The notes beneath the pieces are model-generated. The model was not told where the DNA came from. It searched no databases and worked only from the letters and a program-made list of their open reading frames with translations. From JAYWIG01 sp043789035 (lineage in GTDB: Bacteria; Pseudomonadota; Gammaproteobacteria; Burkholderiales; Burkholderiaceae_E), in contig JAYWIG010000287.1 in assembly GCA_043789035.1 (NCBI GenBank), positions 1 to 8,519 of the forward strand: a stretch of 8,519 nucleotides of DNA. The letters are read 5' to 3'. A program made the translations under genes and the position numbers. Of this stretch, positions 1-6,446 are shown piece after piece (positions within the stretch are counted from its first letter, which is position 1; each line of letters opens with the position of its first letter).

Positions 1-134
1 TAAGGATTGGCTAACTGTTATTCGCCATACACCTGTGCCAGCGTTGTAATTTGCATCTGTTGAAACGAGTCGGAACAAACTAGTTTGCGTGCCAGTTAAA
101 GCTTCACTATTTTGAATGAATTGGCGCAAGGATC
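1..134 (-). repeat. Start of a third SLR-type helix module, cut by window edge
   Basis: Residues 1522 onward read GSLRQFIQNSEALTG and continue to GVWRI near the edge. This is the same GSLR(Q/E)xI motif that opens modules A (Ser268) and B (Ser958), here with Ser1523. It suggests a third beta-helix module, whose rungs would lie left of the window. Confidence 0.55.
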
Positions 135-3100
135 CTTGCTTGCTGCGCGGCGCAGTAGCGTCATCGTCACCATCCAAGGTAGTTACAATCGCAGTTGACG
201 AAAAGCCAAAATCAACGTTGTTGATGGATGCGCCAGAAGTCAGAATGGACCTTGTCGCGTGCTCTGCCTTCACAATGCTTGCAGCGCTGCCATCGAAACC
301 ATCGCTTACATCGCGACGAGCACCGCCTAAGAGTTCACCGCCTAAAAATGAATAGTTGAAAGTGCCGTTGTAGGTTCTTGAACCTGCGGCACCGTAGGTT
401 TGCTCCCACCAGGTATTCGTGGCGTTAAACCCTGAGTTGAAAAACGTGGCTTGAATGCTCCGAGAATCAACCACTGTCCAGTAAGCTCCTGCTGAAAGGC
501 CATCGAATGAATAGGCCCCAGCTGGGCCAGTTAACCGACTCGATACGAAGGTATCCCCAGCGTTCATGACGCCGTCGCCGTCATCTCTAAATAGATACAC
601 TTGCGCTGAGACACCGTTACTAAGGCTAATGTCGCCATCTGCTTCGGGGTCTTCAAGTACTCGGCCTGAAATGGTGCCTGTTGCCGGGCTTGTCACGAGT
701 ATATTTTGGGCAAATTCGGATGTTGAACTGTAGCTTCCAGCCCCAAGATCAACAGTTGCAGTAGCGCTGACTACAGAGTTGACAGCTAATGAAACGCCAC
801 TCAGTATCGCATTGATCGATGCATTTCCAGCGCCGTCTGTTGTGACGGTCGTTACGCCCAGGTAAGTTTGCCCTTCTCCATAAAGTGATGCATCGCCGGT
901 TATGGAGCTAAAGAACTCGATTCTAAGAGTTGTATTGGCCGTGGTATTGATAGAGCCGATGATGGTTGTGTTGCCCCCGGAGCTGGTTGCGCTCGTTAAT
1001 ACGGGATAGTTTTGTAATCCATTTGCGCCACTATCGATATCGTTGGCATCGTTTAATGTGACACCGTCATTATTGAGATCGATGCCTAGGCCACCATTGT
1101 TGGCCAGTGAGTTTCCTAAAATGGAAACAGTCGTGTTTGTGTCAGCAACAATGCCAACATTACTGTTTGATCTAATGATGTTGCCAGCGCCTGCGGTAGT
1201 ACCGCCGATGGTATTGATGGCCGAGGGTGTGGATACATAGATTCCATAAAATGTGTTGGGTCTAGCAGTGAGGCCGTCGGCTAATACGCCAACGTAGTTA
1301 CCCGCGATTTGATTATTCGTCGTGTTAGCAAATACGAGTGCAAGGCCACCATTTGTATTGCTTGAAATGACGTTGCCCTCACCAATCGTGGTTCCGCCAA
1401 TAAGATTGTTGCTGGCGCCAGAGGCGAGAACTACTCCCACCCAGTTGCCCTTCGCCGCGTTGCTGCCATCAATACCAAAATAATTAGATTGGATAATGCT
1501 ATCGTTCGACTCAATCAGTATGCCGTATCCTGCTGGGTTGCCTGTACCTATAAAACCTGTAATCGATAGGCCGCTGACGTAGCTTGCGTTGCTTCCCGGG
1601 GCTAATCTAAGGCCATTTGCTTCTGATGTCAGGTTGCCGTTGATTTCAATAAGCGGTATGCCCGCGTAACCGCTTTGCGTTTTTCCGTCAATGACTAACT
1701 GTCGCGTAATTGGTGGCAACTCGGTAGTGACTATAATTGTGTGTGAGCCTGCGCTAGAAATCGCGAAGTTAATTTCATTAACACTGCTGGTAGTAGCGTT
1801 GGTTGCGAGGATCGCTTCTCTCAGTGAGATAACACCGTCTGCACCTCGGTTGGCGAGCAAATTGAAAATGCTGGAGGTGTCGCCATCGGAAACATCGTTC
1901 GCGGTATTGACCCAAAGCGTGTTGTCAACCTGTATGTTTATGTTTTTCGCTAATATGCCGCCACTACCACCATCTCCGTCACTTACGGTAACCACCACAG
2001 AGCGTGTCGCGCTCGGAGGATCTTGCCCGGTAATACTAAATGTAAAGTTGCGAAGTAGGGTTTGCGTAGCGATCACAGTCGCGTTGGTGTTTAGGTTGAC
2101 CCTGATCTGTGAACTTATCGAGGCGAAATTACCGATCAAGGTACCGCCATAGAAAACGTTACTACCCGTCACGCCGATTTGCCCTACACCCATGCCTTGA
2201 TTATTGATTCCTAAGACGTCGCGGGTCGAGCCGTTCGCAGTAACAATAGCCTCAAGAACGCCACCTGAAAAATCTGGGCTGTCTGGATCGCTAATCGTTG
2301 CGGTTGAATCAATAAAGGCGGCAGTACCACCTTCAACGAACGTTGCATTGCCTGGCGTTAACGTGACAGTCGGTGAAATATTCCCGCTCACTATCACTAC
2401 GTTTTGTGAAAACTCAGATGTGTCGCCGTTATTTCCGCCACCTAAATCGACGCTTGCTAAGGAGGAGATTCGATCATTGATTGCGAGCCCGCCGCTGGCT
2501 AAGAAGGTTGAGTTGAAGTTGGCAAAACCTGCAGCATTGGTTGTAACCGTAGTACTACCTAAAAATATCGTACCTTCGCCATAACCACTCCCGTCTTCCG
2601 TCCCTAGTTTATTGCCGTAAAACTGAATAAGAAAAGTTGTGTTGAAGCTGCTATTGATTTCGCCGCTGATATTGACATTGCTACCGGAAATCGAGGCGGT
2701 ATATAGAACCGGATAGTTCTGAAGGCCATTCGCGCCTGTGTCCGCGTCCGGTGCCGCATCGTTAGCGGTGACGCCATTGTTTCCCAGATCAATGCCCAAT
2801 AGCGCATTTCCGGTGATTGAGTTTCCAACGATAGCATTGGCGGTCGAGGTGGAAGAAACGACGACGCCAGAGTTACCTGACCCTGAGATAACGTTCGCCT
2901 CAATTGCGGTTAACCCACCGACACGATTATTGTTGGCATTGATATCGAAAAAGATGCCTGCTGCGCTGTTTCCAACGTTGCCTGTATTCGCGGCATTTCG
3001 ACCAATCAAGTTATTCTTGATGATGTTATTACTAGTTCGCGCTAAGTAGATACCTGAATCTGTGTTGCCAGAAATAACATTTCCACCGCCGGCGACAGCA

Positions 3101-4698
3101 CTACCAACAATAGTGGCAGTGGTGCTATCAATAGACACACCGCTTTGCAAATTGCCTATTGCCGACGTTCCCGCTGCGTTCAGGCCGATTATGTTGCCTA
3201 AAACGCTGTTATTGGTTCCAGCGGTGTAAATGCCAATGCCATTTTTCCAATTGCCTGAAGCAAGGTTACCTTCTCCAGCAGTTGTTCCCCCGATTGTGTT
3301 GTTCGATGAATCGCTGATCGTAATCCCGTCGAAGGCATTTCCAATACTCCATGTTCCAGAGATGTTTGTTCCGAGGTAATTTCCGCGAATACTCGTGTTG
3401 TTTGAATTTGAGGTAACTAGAATCCCGCTCCCTAGATTGCCAGAGATAACATTTCGCGTGGCGGCCGTTGTACCCCCAATAATGTTGTTAGAGCTATTGT
3501 AAATATTGATGCCATTGCTGGTATTGGCAAGTGCACCTGTACCTAATGCATCTAGGCCAATAATATTGCCTTCTATCACATGGCCACTGCTGCCACCCCA
3601 AATAGCGATGCCATTTCCTTGAAACCTGTTGATGATCAAGCCGCGAATGTTGACGGTCGTACTTGAGGCAATGGTAAGGCCGTCGGCCGGTGAGCCAGCG
3701 TTAGTGCCGTTGAGCTCTACTTTTAAGGTAGTTGGCGTGTAGCCAGTCTGCGTTGTACCGTCGATTAGCACACCCTCTGTAATCGTCGGTAACGCGCTTT
3801 GCAGGCCAATAGTTTGAACCGCATTACCGCCTACGTTGAAAGTGATTGTGTCGATGCCTGCGTTAGCGTTGGCGTCAAAAATTGCCTGTCGAAGCGACCC
3901 TGCACCTAAATCCGAATTGTTTGTGACAACAAACGTTGCCAGCTTGCCTTGCCAACGCGTAGCAGCATTTTTTACAGCGCTTGTGCTGCTTTCAATAATT
4001 CCCTCTTGAAATTCGAGTGCCCAGTTTCCATGACGTAATGTGTTAGACGTTGCATCGATGCTGGCCGCGACATCTGCGCCAGTAATCTGCGCCAATGAAC
4101 GTACCGATTGTTGGCCAGTTTCGTTACCAGCAAAGTCGCAACCGTAGACGAGAATGTCAGCTTGGTCTGTAAGCCCAGAGCTCCAGCTTGAAAAGTCGCT
4201 AGTTCGACTGCGTAGTGTTGCTTGATCGAGCCATGTAGACCCAAGCAGCATCATGCCATCGTCGCCGTGACCTATGAGATGTAGGGAAGATACGCCACCC
4301 TGTGCCTGCAATGCCTCGGCAATTTTAGTAATTCCATCGTCTTGCCAATCGAGCGTCAGAATTTCAAAGGTTTCGCCTTTGGCCTGTGCTTGAAGCTGCT
4401 GTTGCTGTAAGCCTGCAAGCAGGCCTTGGGCGTCTTCGATGCGCAAGTCGAGGACAAAAAGTTGTGACTGAGGGCTTGTTTGGGCGTTGGTTAAGCTTGC
4501 TGCTGACTGGGCTGAATAGGCAGGCTGACTTTGGACTTGCGGCGCAACTTGGGCTTGCGCTGGTTCGATAATAAGTGCCGGCACATCGGCCGAAAAAAGA
4601 ATGCGCGGCTCTAGCGCCTGAGCAATTGCTTCAATGCGGGGTTCATTCAACGCCCTGTTGATCCCTGGTTGGGATGAGGATAAGCGGGATTTTTTCAC
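1..4698 (-). CDS. Giant LEPR-XLL / DUF4347 / beta-helix surface protein, C-terminus outside window
   Basis: This frame stays open from a GTG at 4698 to the left edge (1,566 codons) with no in-frame stop. Residues 29-38 read LEPRILFSAD, the LEPR-XLL motif found at the N-terminus of very large exported proteins. A Q/A/S-rich linker (about 45-79) leads into DUF4347 (about 80-240) with LIGHG (His144) and VYGC (Cys187). Parallel beta-helix module A (256-766) starts at a GSLRQAI motif. A VEGG-type Ig/cadherin-like linker follows (787-910), then helix module B (927-1332), an SdrD-B-like domain (about 1341-1480) and a third GSLRQ motif at 1522. There is no classical signal peptide; type I secretion with a C-terminal signal is inferred from the family. 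Probable role: adhesion, biofilm matrix or an exported enzyme scaffold. GTG is the earliest possible start because an in-frame TAA lies two codons upstream. Domain identities are firm; function is not. Confidence 0.9.
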   Translation of the reverse strand, partial: MKKSRLSSSQPGINRALNEPRIEAIAQALEPRILFSADVPALIIEPAQAQVAPQVQSQPAYSAQSAASLTNAQTSPQSQLFVLDLRIEDAQGLLAGLQQQQLQAQAKGETFEILTLDWQDDGITKIAEALQAQGGVSSLHLIGHGDDGMMLLGSTWLDQATLRSRTSDFSSWSSGLTDQADILVYGCDFAGNETGQQSVRSLAQITGADVAASIDATSNTLRHGNWALEFQEGIIESSTSAVKNAATRWQGKLATFVVTNNSDLGAGSLRQAIFDANANAGIDTITFNVGGNAVQTIGLQSALPTITEGVLIDGTTQTGYTPTTLKVELNGTNAGSPADGLTIASSTTVNIRGLIINRFQGNGIAIWGGSSGHVIEGNIIGLDALGTGALANTSNGINIYNSSNNIIGGTTAATRNVISGNLGSGILVTSNSNNTSIRGNYLGTNISGTWSIGNAFDGITISDSSNNTIGGTTAGEGNLASGNWKNGIGIYTAGTNNSVLGNIIGLNAAGTSAIGNLQSGVSIDSTTATIVGSAVAGGGNVISGNTDSGIYLARTSNNIIKNNLIGRNAANTGNVGNSAAGIFFDINANNNRVGGLTAIEANVISGSGNSGVVVSSTSTANAIVGNSITGNALLGIDLGNNGVTANDAAPDADTGANGLQNYPVLYTASISGSNVNISGEINSSFNTTFLIQFYGNKLGTEDGSGYGEGTIFLGSTTVTTNAAGFANFNSTFLASGGLAINDRISSLASVDLGGGNNGDTSEFSQNVVIVSGNISPTVTLTPGNATFVEGGTAAFIDSTATISDPDSPDFSGGVLEAIVTANGSTRDVLGINNQGMGVGQIGVTGSNVFYGGTLIGNFASISSQIRVNLNTNATVIATQTLLRNFTFSITGQDPPSATRSVVVTVSDGDGGSGGILAKNINIQVDNTLWVNTANDVSDGDTSSIFNLLANRGADGVISLREAILATNATTSSVNEINFAISSAGSHTIIVTTELPPITRQLVIDGKTQSGYAGIPLIEINGNLTSEANGLRLAPGSNASYVSGLSITGFIGTGNPAGYGILIESNDSIIQSNYFGIDGSNAAKGNWVGVVLASGASNNLIGGTTIGEGNVISSNTNGGLALVFANTTNNQIAGNYVGVLADGLTARPNTFYGIYVSTPSAINTIGGTTAGAGNIIRSNSNVGIVADTNTTVSILGNSLANNGGLGIDLNNDGVTLNDANDIDSGANGLQNYPVLTSATSSGGNTTIIGSINTTANTTLRIEFFSSITGDASLYGEGQTYLGVTTVTTDGAGNASINAILSGVSLAVNSVVSATATVDLGAGSYSSTSEFAQNILVTSPATGTISGRVLEDPEADGDISLSNGVSAQVYLFRDDGDGVMNAGDTFVSSRLTGPAGAYSFDGLSAGAYWTVVDSRSIQATFFNSGFNATNTWWEQTYGAAGSRTYNGTFNYSFLGGELLGGARRDVSDGFDGSAASIVKAEHATRSILTSGASINNVDFGFSSTAIVTTLDGDDDATAPRSKQGSLRQFIQNSEALTGTQTSLFRLVSTDANYNAGTGVWRITVSQSL
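250..679 (-). other. SdrD-B / Cna-B-like domain with DxDxDG-type loop
   Basis: Residues about 1340-1483 start GTISGRVLEDPEADGD. A strand VYLFRDDGDGVMNAGDTF follows, with the aspartate-rich loop typical of SdrD B-type repeats (YxDxNGDGxxDxGE), and then GAYSFDGLSAGAYWTVV. The order of S/T-G-R-V-x-E-D, acidic loop and Y-x-F-x-G-L-x-A-G-x-Y strand is the hallmark of this prealbumin-like family. Such domains act as rigid stalk segments, often stabilised by calcium. It separates helix module B from the third GSLRQ motif. Confidence 0.65.
703..1920 (-). repeat. Beta-helix module B (internal duplication, short copy)
   Basis: This codes for residues 927-1332 and follows module A motif by motif: WVNTANDVSDGD, GVISLREAI (Ser958), IGGTT anchors at 1100 and 1164, DIDSGANGLQNYPVL at 1220, GEGQTYLGVTTVTT, and SEFAQN at the end. 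The distance from the SLR motif to the first rung anchor is 83 residues in both modules. Module B has two IGGT units where A has four, so the roughly 105-residue length difference is mostly the loss or gain of two rung units. Confidence 0.75.
1969..2340 (-). other. VEGG-type Ig/cadherin-like linker domain
   Basis: Residues about 787-910 begin FVEGGTAAFIDS and TISDPDSPDF and end SVVVTVSDGDGG. This pattern is typical of the cadherin-like, probably calcium-binding, linker repeats of giant bacterial surface proteins: VEGG at the first strand, then acidic D-x-D loops, ending in a V-x-V-S-D-G-D strand. A single copy is present, between the two helix modules. Calcium binding is inferred from the acidic loops. 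Confidence 0.6.
2401..3933 (-). repeat. Beta-helix module A (internal duplication, long copy)
   Basis: This codes for residues 256-766. The module opens with FVVTNNSDLGAGSLRQAI, a CSLREA-like motif with Ser268. It runs through N/G-rich beta-helix rungs (motifs GNIIG, NNIIGGTT, NVISGN, SGI) and reaches DADTGANGLQNYPVL at residue 651. It closes with an Ig-like stretch (GEGTIFLGSTTVTT) and SEFSQN. IGGT-type anchors fall at residues 407, 469, 531 and 593, exactly 62 residues (186 bp) apart, or about three beta-helix coils per unit. The copies are divergent, so the repeat is clear in protein and only partial in DNA. Confidence 0.8.
3976..4458 (-). other. DUF4347 domain with candidate His/Cys pair
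   Basis: Residues about 80-241 of the giant protein match DUF4347 as I know the family. A beta strand (LFVLDLRI) is followed by an EILTLD strand, then HLIGHGDDG with His144, and ILVYGCDFAGN with Cys187. The domain ends in the HGNWALEFQEG signature. The hydrophobic strand plus HG and hydrophobic strand plus GC arrangement resembles caspase/CHAT-like (clan CD) cysteine peptidases. A proteolytic or self-processing role is inference and has not been shown from sequence alone. The domain sits directly between the LEPR-XLL segment and the first beta-helix, its usual place in giant adhesin-like proteins. Confidence 0.8.
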
Positions 4699-4719
4699 TG
4701 TTTAATGGTCATTTCTCCT
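4696..4719 (-). promoter_or_regulatory. Ribosome-binding region with 5-codon leader ORF overlapping the GTG start
   Basis: Reading the minus strand, AGGAG (4719-4715) is followed two bases later by an ATG at 4712. That ATG opens a five-codon frame (MTIKQ) ending in TGA at 4697-4695, and the TGA overlaps the GTG start of the giant gene (GTGA). The AGGAG is 16 nt from the GTG, too far for normal initiation, and only 2 nt from the ATG, which is tight. Either the GTG is reached by translational coupling from the mini-ORF or the true start lies downstream, for example a TTG at residue 17. Confidence 0.4.
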
Positions 4720-4740
4720 GCGAGTGTATTTCTTAAAAAT

Positions 4741-4762
4741 TGTCTGAAACAGGCATGTCTGA
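4741..4762. repeat. Short direct repeat in the divergent intergenic region
   Basis: TGTCTGA occurs at 4741-4747 and again at 4756-4762, 15 bp apart, in the 110-bp space between the two divergent genes. A pair of short direct repeats here could be an operator, but at seven bases each chance is a real alternative. No strong sigma-70 pair was found on either strand. TACAAT at 4794-4799 is a possible -10 for the transporter, without a good -35, and would give an almost leaderless message from the ATG at 4809. Confidence 0.2.
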
Positions 4763-4808
4763 TCAGTGGGGGCTTTTGCCACCCAGCCGGACGTACAATC
4801 GTGCGTTT

Positions 4809-5699
4809 ATGCTCATAGACAAAACTCGCCTAGCCCGTATTCTTCTTTTCATTACGCCAGCTCTGTGGGCCGTCAATTACATTGTTGCTAAGGCGGCGAT
4901 AGGTCATATCGAACCTCATGCCTTGGCGCTGCTTCGTTGGAGCATTGCGCTGCTCCTAATGCTGCCGTTTTCGTACCGAGAGTTGGCCGACAAATGGCCG
5001 CAGTGGGCCGCCGAATGGAAGGAGATGTTTTTTTTAGGTGCCTGTGGCATGTGGATCTGCGGTGCTTTTGTTTACATCGGCGCGAAGACTACAGCGGCGA
5101 TTAATATTGCATTACTGTATGCGATTGCACCAGTGCTTATTGCAAGTGTTTCAGCCGTTTGGTTCCATGAAAAGCTTCGCCTACGCCAATGGCTTGGCGG
5201 CGCACTCGCACTTGCGGGAATGTTACTAATTATCTCGAAGGCCAGTTGGGCAACCTTTACCCACTTGAGTTTCACCGTAGGTGACTGGTGGATAGTTGCA
5301 GCCGTTGTTTCATGGACTTTTTATACCTTAGTGCTTAAGAATAAGTCATCCTGTTTGAGCGTGTTCAGTCGTTCGACAGTGATAACTTTAGGCGGTGTGT
5401 TGTTGCTGATTCCGCTAACTGTTATAGAGATGACGATGTTTGGCTTTCCGTCACGTGTTGACGAGAAGGCTTTAGTGTTAGGTGTCATTGCAGCGCTTGT
5501 ACCAGGCTTTGCAGCCTATCAAGCTTATTCATTTATGCAAAGTGAGTTAGGGGCGGCCAAAGCGGGAATTGTTTTGTATCTTGGGCCTTTGTACGGGGCA
5601 CTAACCGGCTACCTATTTTTGAACGAACAACCGCAGTTGTTTCACTTCGTGGGAGCCGCCCTAATATTGCCGGGTGTGTATTTTGCAACCAAAGAATAA
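4809..5699 (+). CDS. EamA-family (DMT superfamily) transporter
   Basis: This 296-residue inner-membrane protein has ten hydrophobic helices and two tandem EamA halves (about residues 10-145 and 158-294), the normal size for the family. Helix 1 carries PALWAVNYIVAKAAIG, the usual P-x-x-W-x-x-N-Y opening of EamA domains. The end of the first half has an AP-x-x-x-A-x-x-x-x-WFHEKL segment and the second half an LGPLYGAL..LNEQP segment, both typical of drug/metabolite exporters. The substrate cannot be read from sequence. An open frame extends upstream to a TTG at 4740, with another ATG at 4755, but the extra residues are polar and unlike the family, so ATG 4809 is preferred. No good Shine-Dalgarno precedes it. 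It is the first gene of the plus-strand cluster and diverges from the giant surface protein. Confidence 0.88.
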   Translation: MLIDKTRLARILLFITPALWAVNYIVAKAAIGHIEPHALALLRWSIALLLMLPFSYRELADKWPQWAAEWKEMFFLGACGMWICGAFVYIGAKTTAAINIALLYAIAPVLIASVSAVWFHEKLRLRQWLGGALALAGMLLIISKASWATFTHLSFTVGDWWIVAAVVSWTFYTLVLKNKSSCLSVFSRSTVITLGGVLLLIPLTVIEMTMFGFPSRVDEKALVLGVIAALVPGFAAYQAYSFMQSELGAAKAGIVLYLGPLYGALTGYLFLNEQPQLFHFVGAALILPGVYFATKE

Positions 5700-5715
5700 G
5701 TGATAGTGTTCGTTA

Positions 5716-6000
5716 ATGAGCATTTCAACCGAAGATCAATATCAAGGCGATTTGGAAATCGTGGCGAAGTATTTGACGGCTATTGAAGCGAACATTTTAT
5801 GTTCATGCCTACTGTCGTTCGGCATTCGCGCAGAAGCTGGGGATGTCAATTTAGTTCAAACCGATTCTCTTTTAACGATTGCGCTGGGCGGCGCATGTGT
5901 CAGAGTGCCTCAGATGCAAGTGGCTGAGGCGAAAGCAATTATTGCTGCGCGAGAACGTGGCGAGCTTGAGATTGATGAGAGTTTCGATCCGAATGAATAG
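5716..6000 (+). CDS. DUF2007 domain protein
   Basis: This 94-residue soluble protein matches the DUF2007 family, annotated as a putative prokaryotic signal-transducing protein. The pattern is LEIVAKYLTAIEANILCSCLLSFGIRAE (attack by one helix after a short strand), then a GG-x-x-V-R-V-P strand and an AEAKAII helix, with an acidic tail (ELEIDESFDPNE). The usual interpretation is a small alpha/beta fold of unknown ligand. It starts 16 nt after the transporter stop, with no clear Shine-Dalgarno, which suggests coupling to upstream translation. Its last codons overlap the start of the next gene by 8 nt. Family assignment is good; role unknown. Confidence 0.8.
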   Translation: MSISTEDQYQGDLEIVAKYLTAIEANILCSCLLSFGIRAEAGDVNLVQTDSLLTIALGGACVRVPQMQVAEAKAIIAARERGELEIDESFDPNE

Positions 6001-6424
6001 CTTTCTTTTGGCTGGCGCCGTGCTAAGTGCCATGGCAGCCCTAGTACATGTGGCAATCGTCGTTGGAGGCCCTTCTTGGTATCGATTTTTTGGGGCAGGC
6101 GAGAAATTTGCTCATGCCGCAGAGCAAGGCAAACTCTTTCCTGCGCTTGTCACACTCGGCATCGCGTTAGTGCTGCTTTCATGGTCGTTTCTTGCGATTT
6201 CCGCATCAGGGGCTTTACCGACCTTTCCTTTTCTAAAAATTGCGCTTTGCCTAATTACCGGCATTTATTTATTGCGAGGCATCGCTGGTTTCGTACTTTT
6301 AATAACGCCTGCTTTTTTAAAACAAAAACTCACCTCAACTTTTCTCGTCGTGAGCTCGCTCATTTGTTTAGGGTACGGGGTCGTGCACCTCGTGGGCTTG
6401 GTGCAAGTATGGGACAGAATTTAA
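5993..6424 (+). CDS. Small four-helix integral membrane protein, unknown function
   Basis: This 143-residue protein has about four membrane helices (near residues 4-26, 50-72, 78-107 and 113-138). The first loop carries HVAIVVGGPSWYRFFGAGE, a conserved-looking segment I associate with uncharacterised proteobacterial membrane proteins, and helix 3 contains YLLRG. I do not recognise a named family. The frame is open upstream to 5879, but that extension is basic, overlaps the DUF2007 gene deeply and reads as a shadow. The ATG at 5993 inside ATGAATAG overlaps the DUF2007 stop by 8 nt, a classic translational coupling arrangement. Function is not assignable from sequence. Confidence 0.8.
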   Translation: MNSFLLAGAVLSAMAALVHVAIVVGGPSWYRFFGAGEKFAHAAEQGKLFPALVTLGIALVLLSWSFLAISASGALPTFPFLKIALCLITGIYLLRGIAGFVLLITPAFLKQKLTSTFLVVSSLICLGYGVVHLVGLVQVWDRI

Positions 6425-6446
6425 TCGTTTAGAAAGTTAAACACGA

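Noticed and set aside
116..3049. Several plus-strand open frames of 65-153 codons across 116-3049, plus a minus-strand frame at 2604-2903.
   Set aside because: They are shadows of the long minus-strand frame. Their translations are low-complexity and match no family, while the minus frame shows clear domains throughout.
2764..3655. Repeated pattern considered as a CRISPR array or DNA satellite.
   Set aside because: The repeat is a degenerate protein-level rung pattern in an open frame, with no identical repeats or uniform spacers.
3972..4244. Minus-strand 90-codon frame overlapping the DUF4347 region.
   Set aside because: It lies in a different frame from the giant protein and has no recognisable motif; the overlapping DUF4347 reading has conserved motifs.
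4723..4728. TACACT on the minus strand as a -10 box for the giant gene.
   Set aside because: There is no acceptable -35 at 16-18 bp, and transcription would start within or after the AGGAG site.
4766..4785. Possible hairpin GGGGGC-TTTT-GCCACC as a terminator.
   Set aside because: The stem has a mismatch and no U-run follows on either strand, and it lies between divergent genes where no terminator is expected.
4740..4808. Longer transporter start at TTG 4740 or ATG 4755.
   Set aside because: The added residues are polar, unlike EamA N-termini, and no good ribosome site precedes them. ATG 4809 is preferred, though ATG 4755 cannot be excluded.
5879..5992. Upstream extension of the small membrane protein to 5879.
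   Set aside because: It is Arg/Leu-rich shadow sequence of the DUF2007 gene; the ATG at 5993 gives a sensible membrane protein start and a stop/start overlap.
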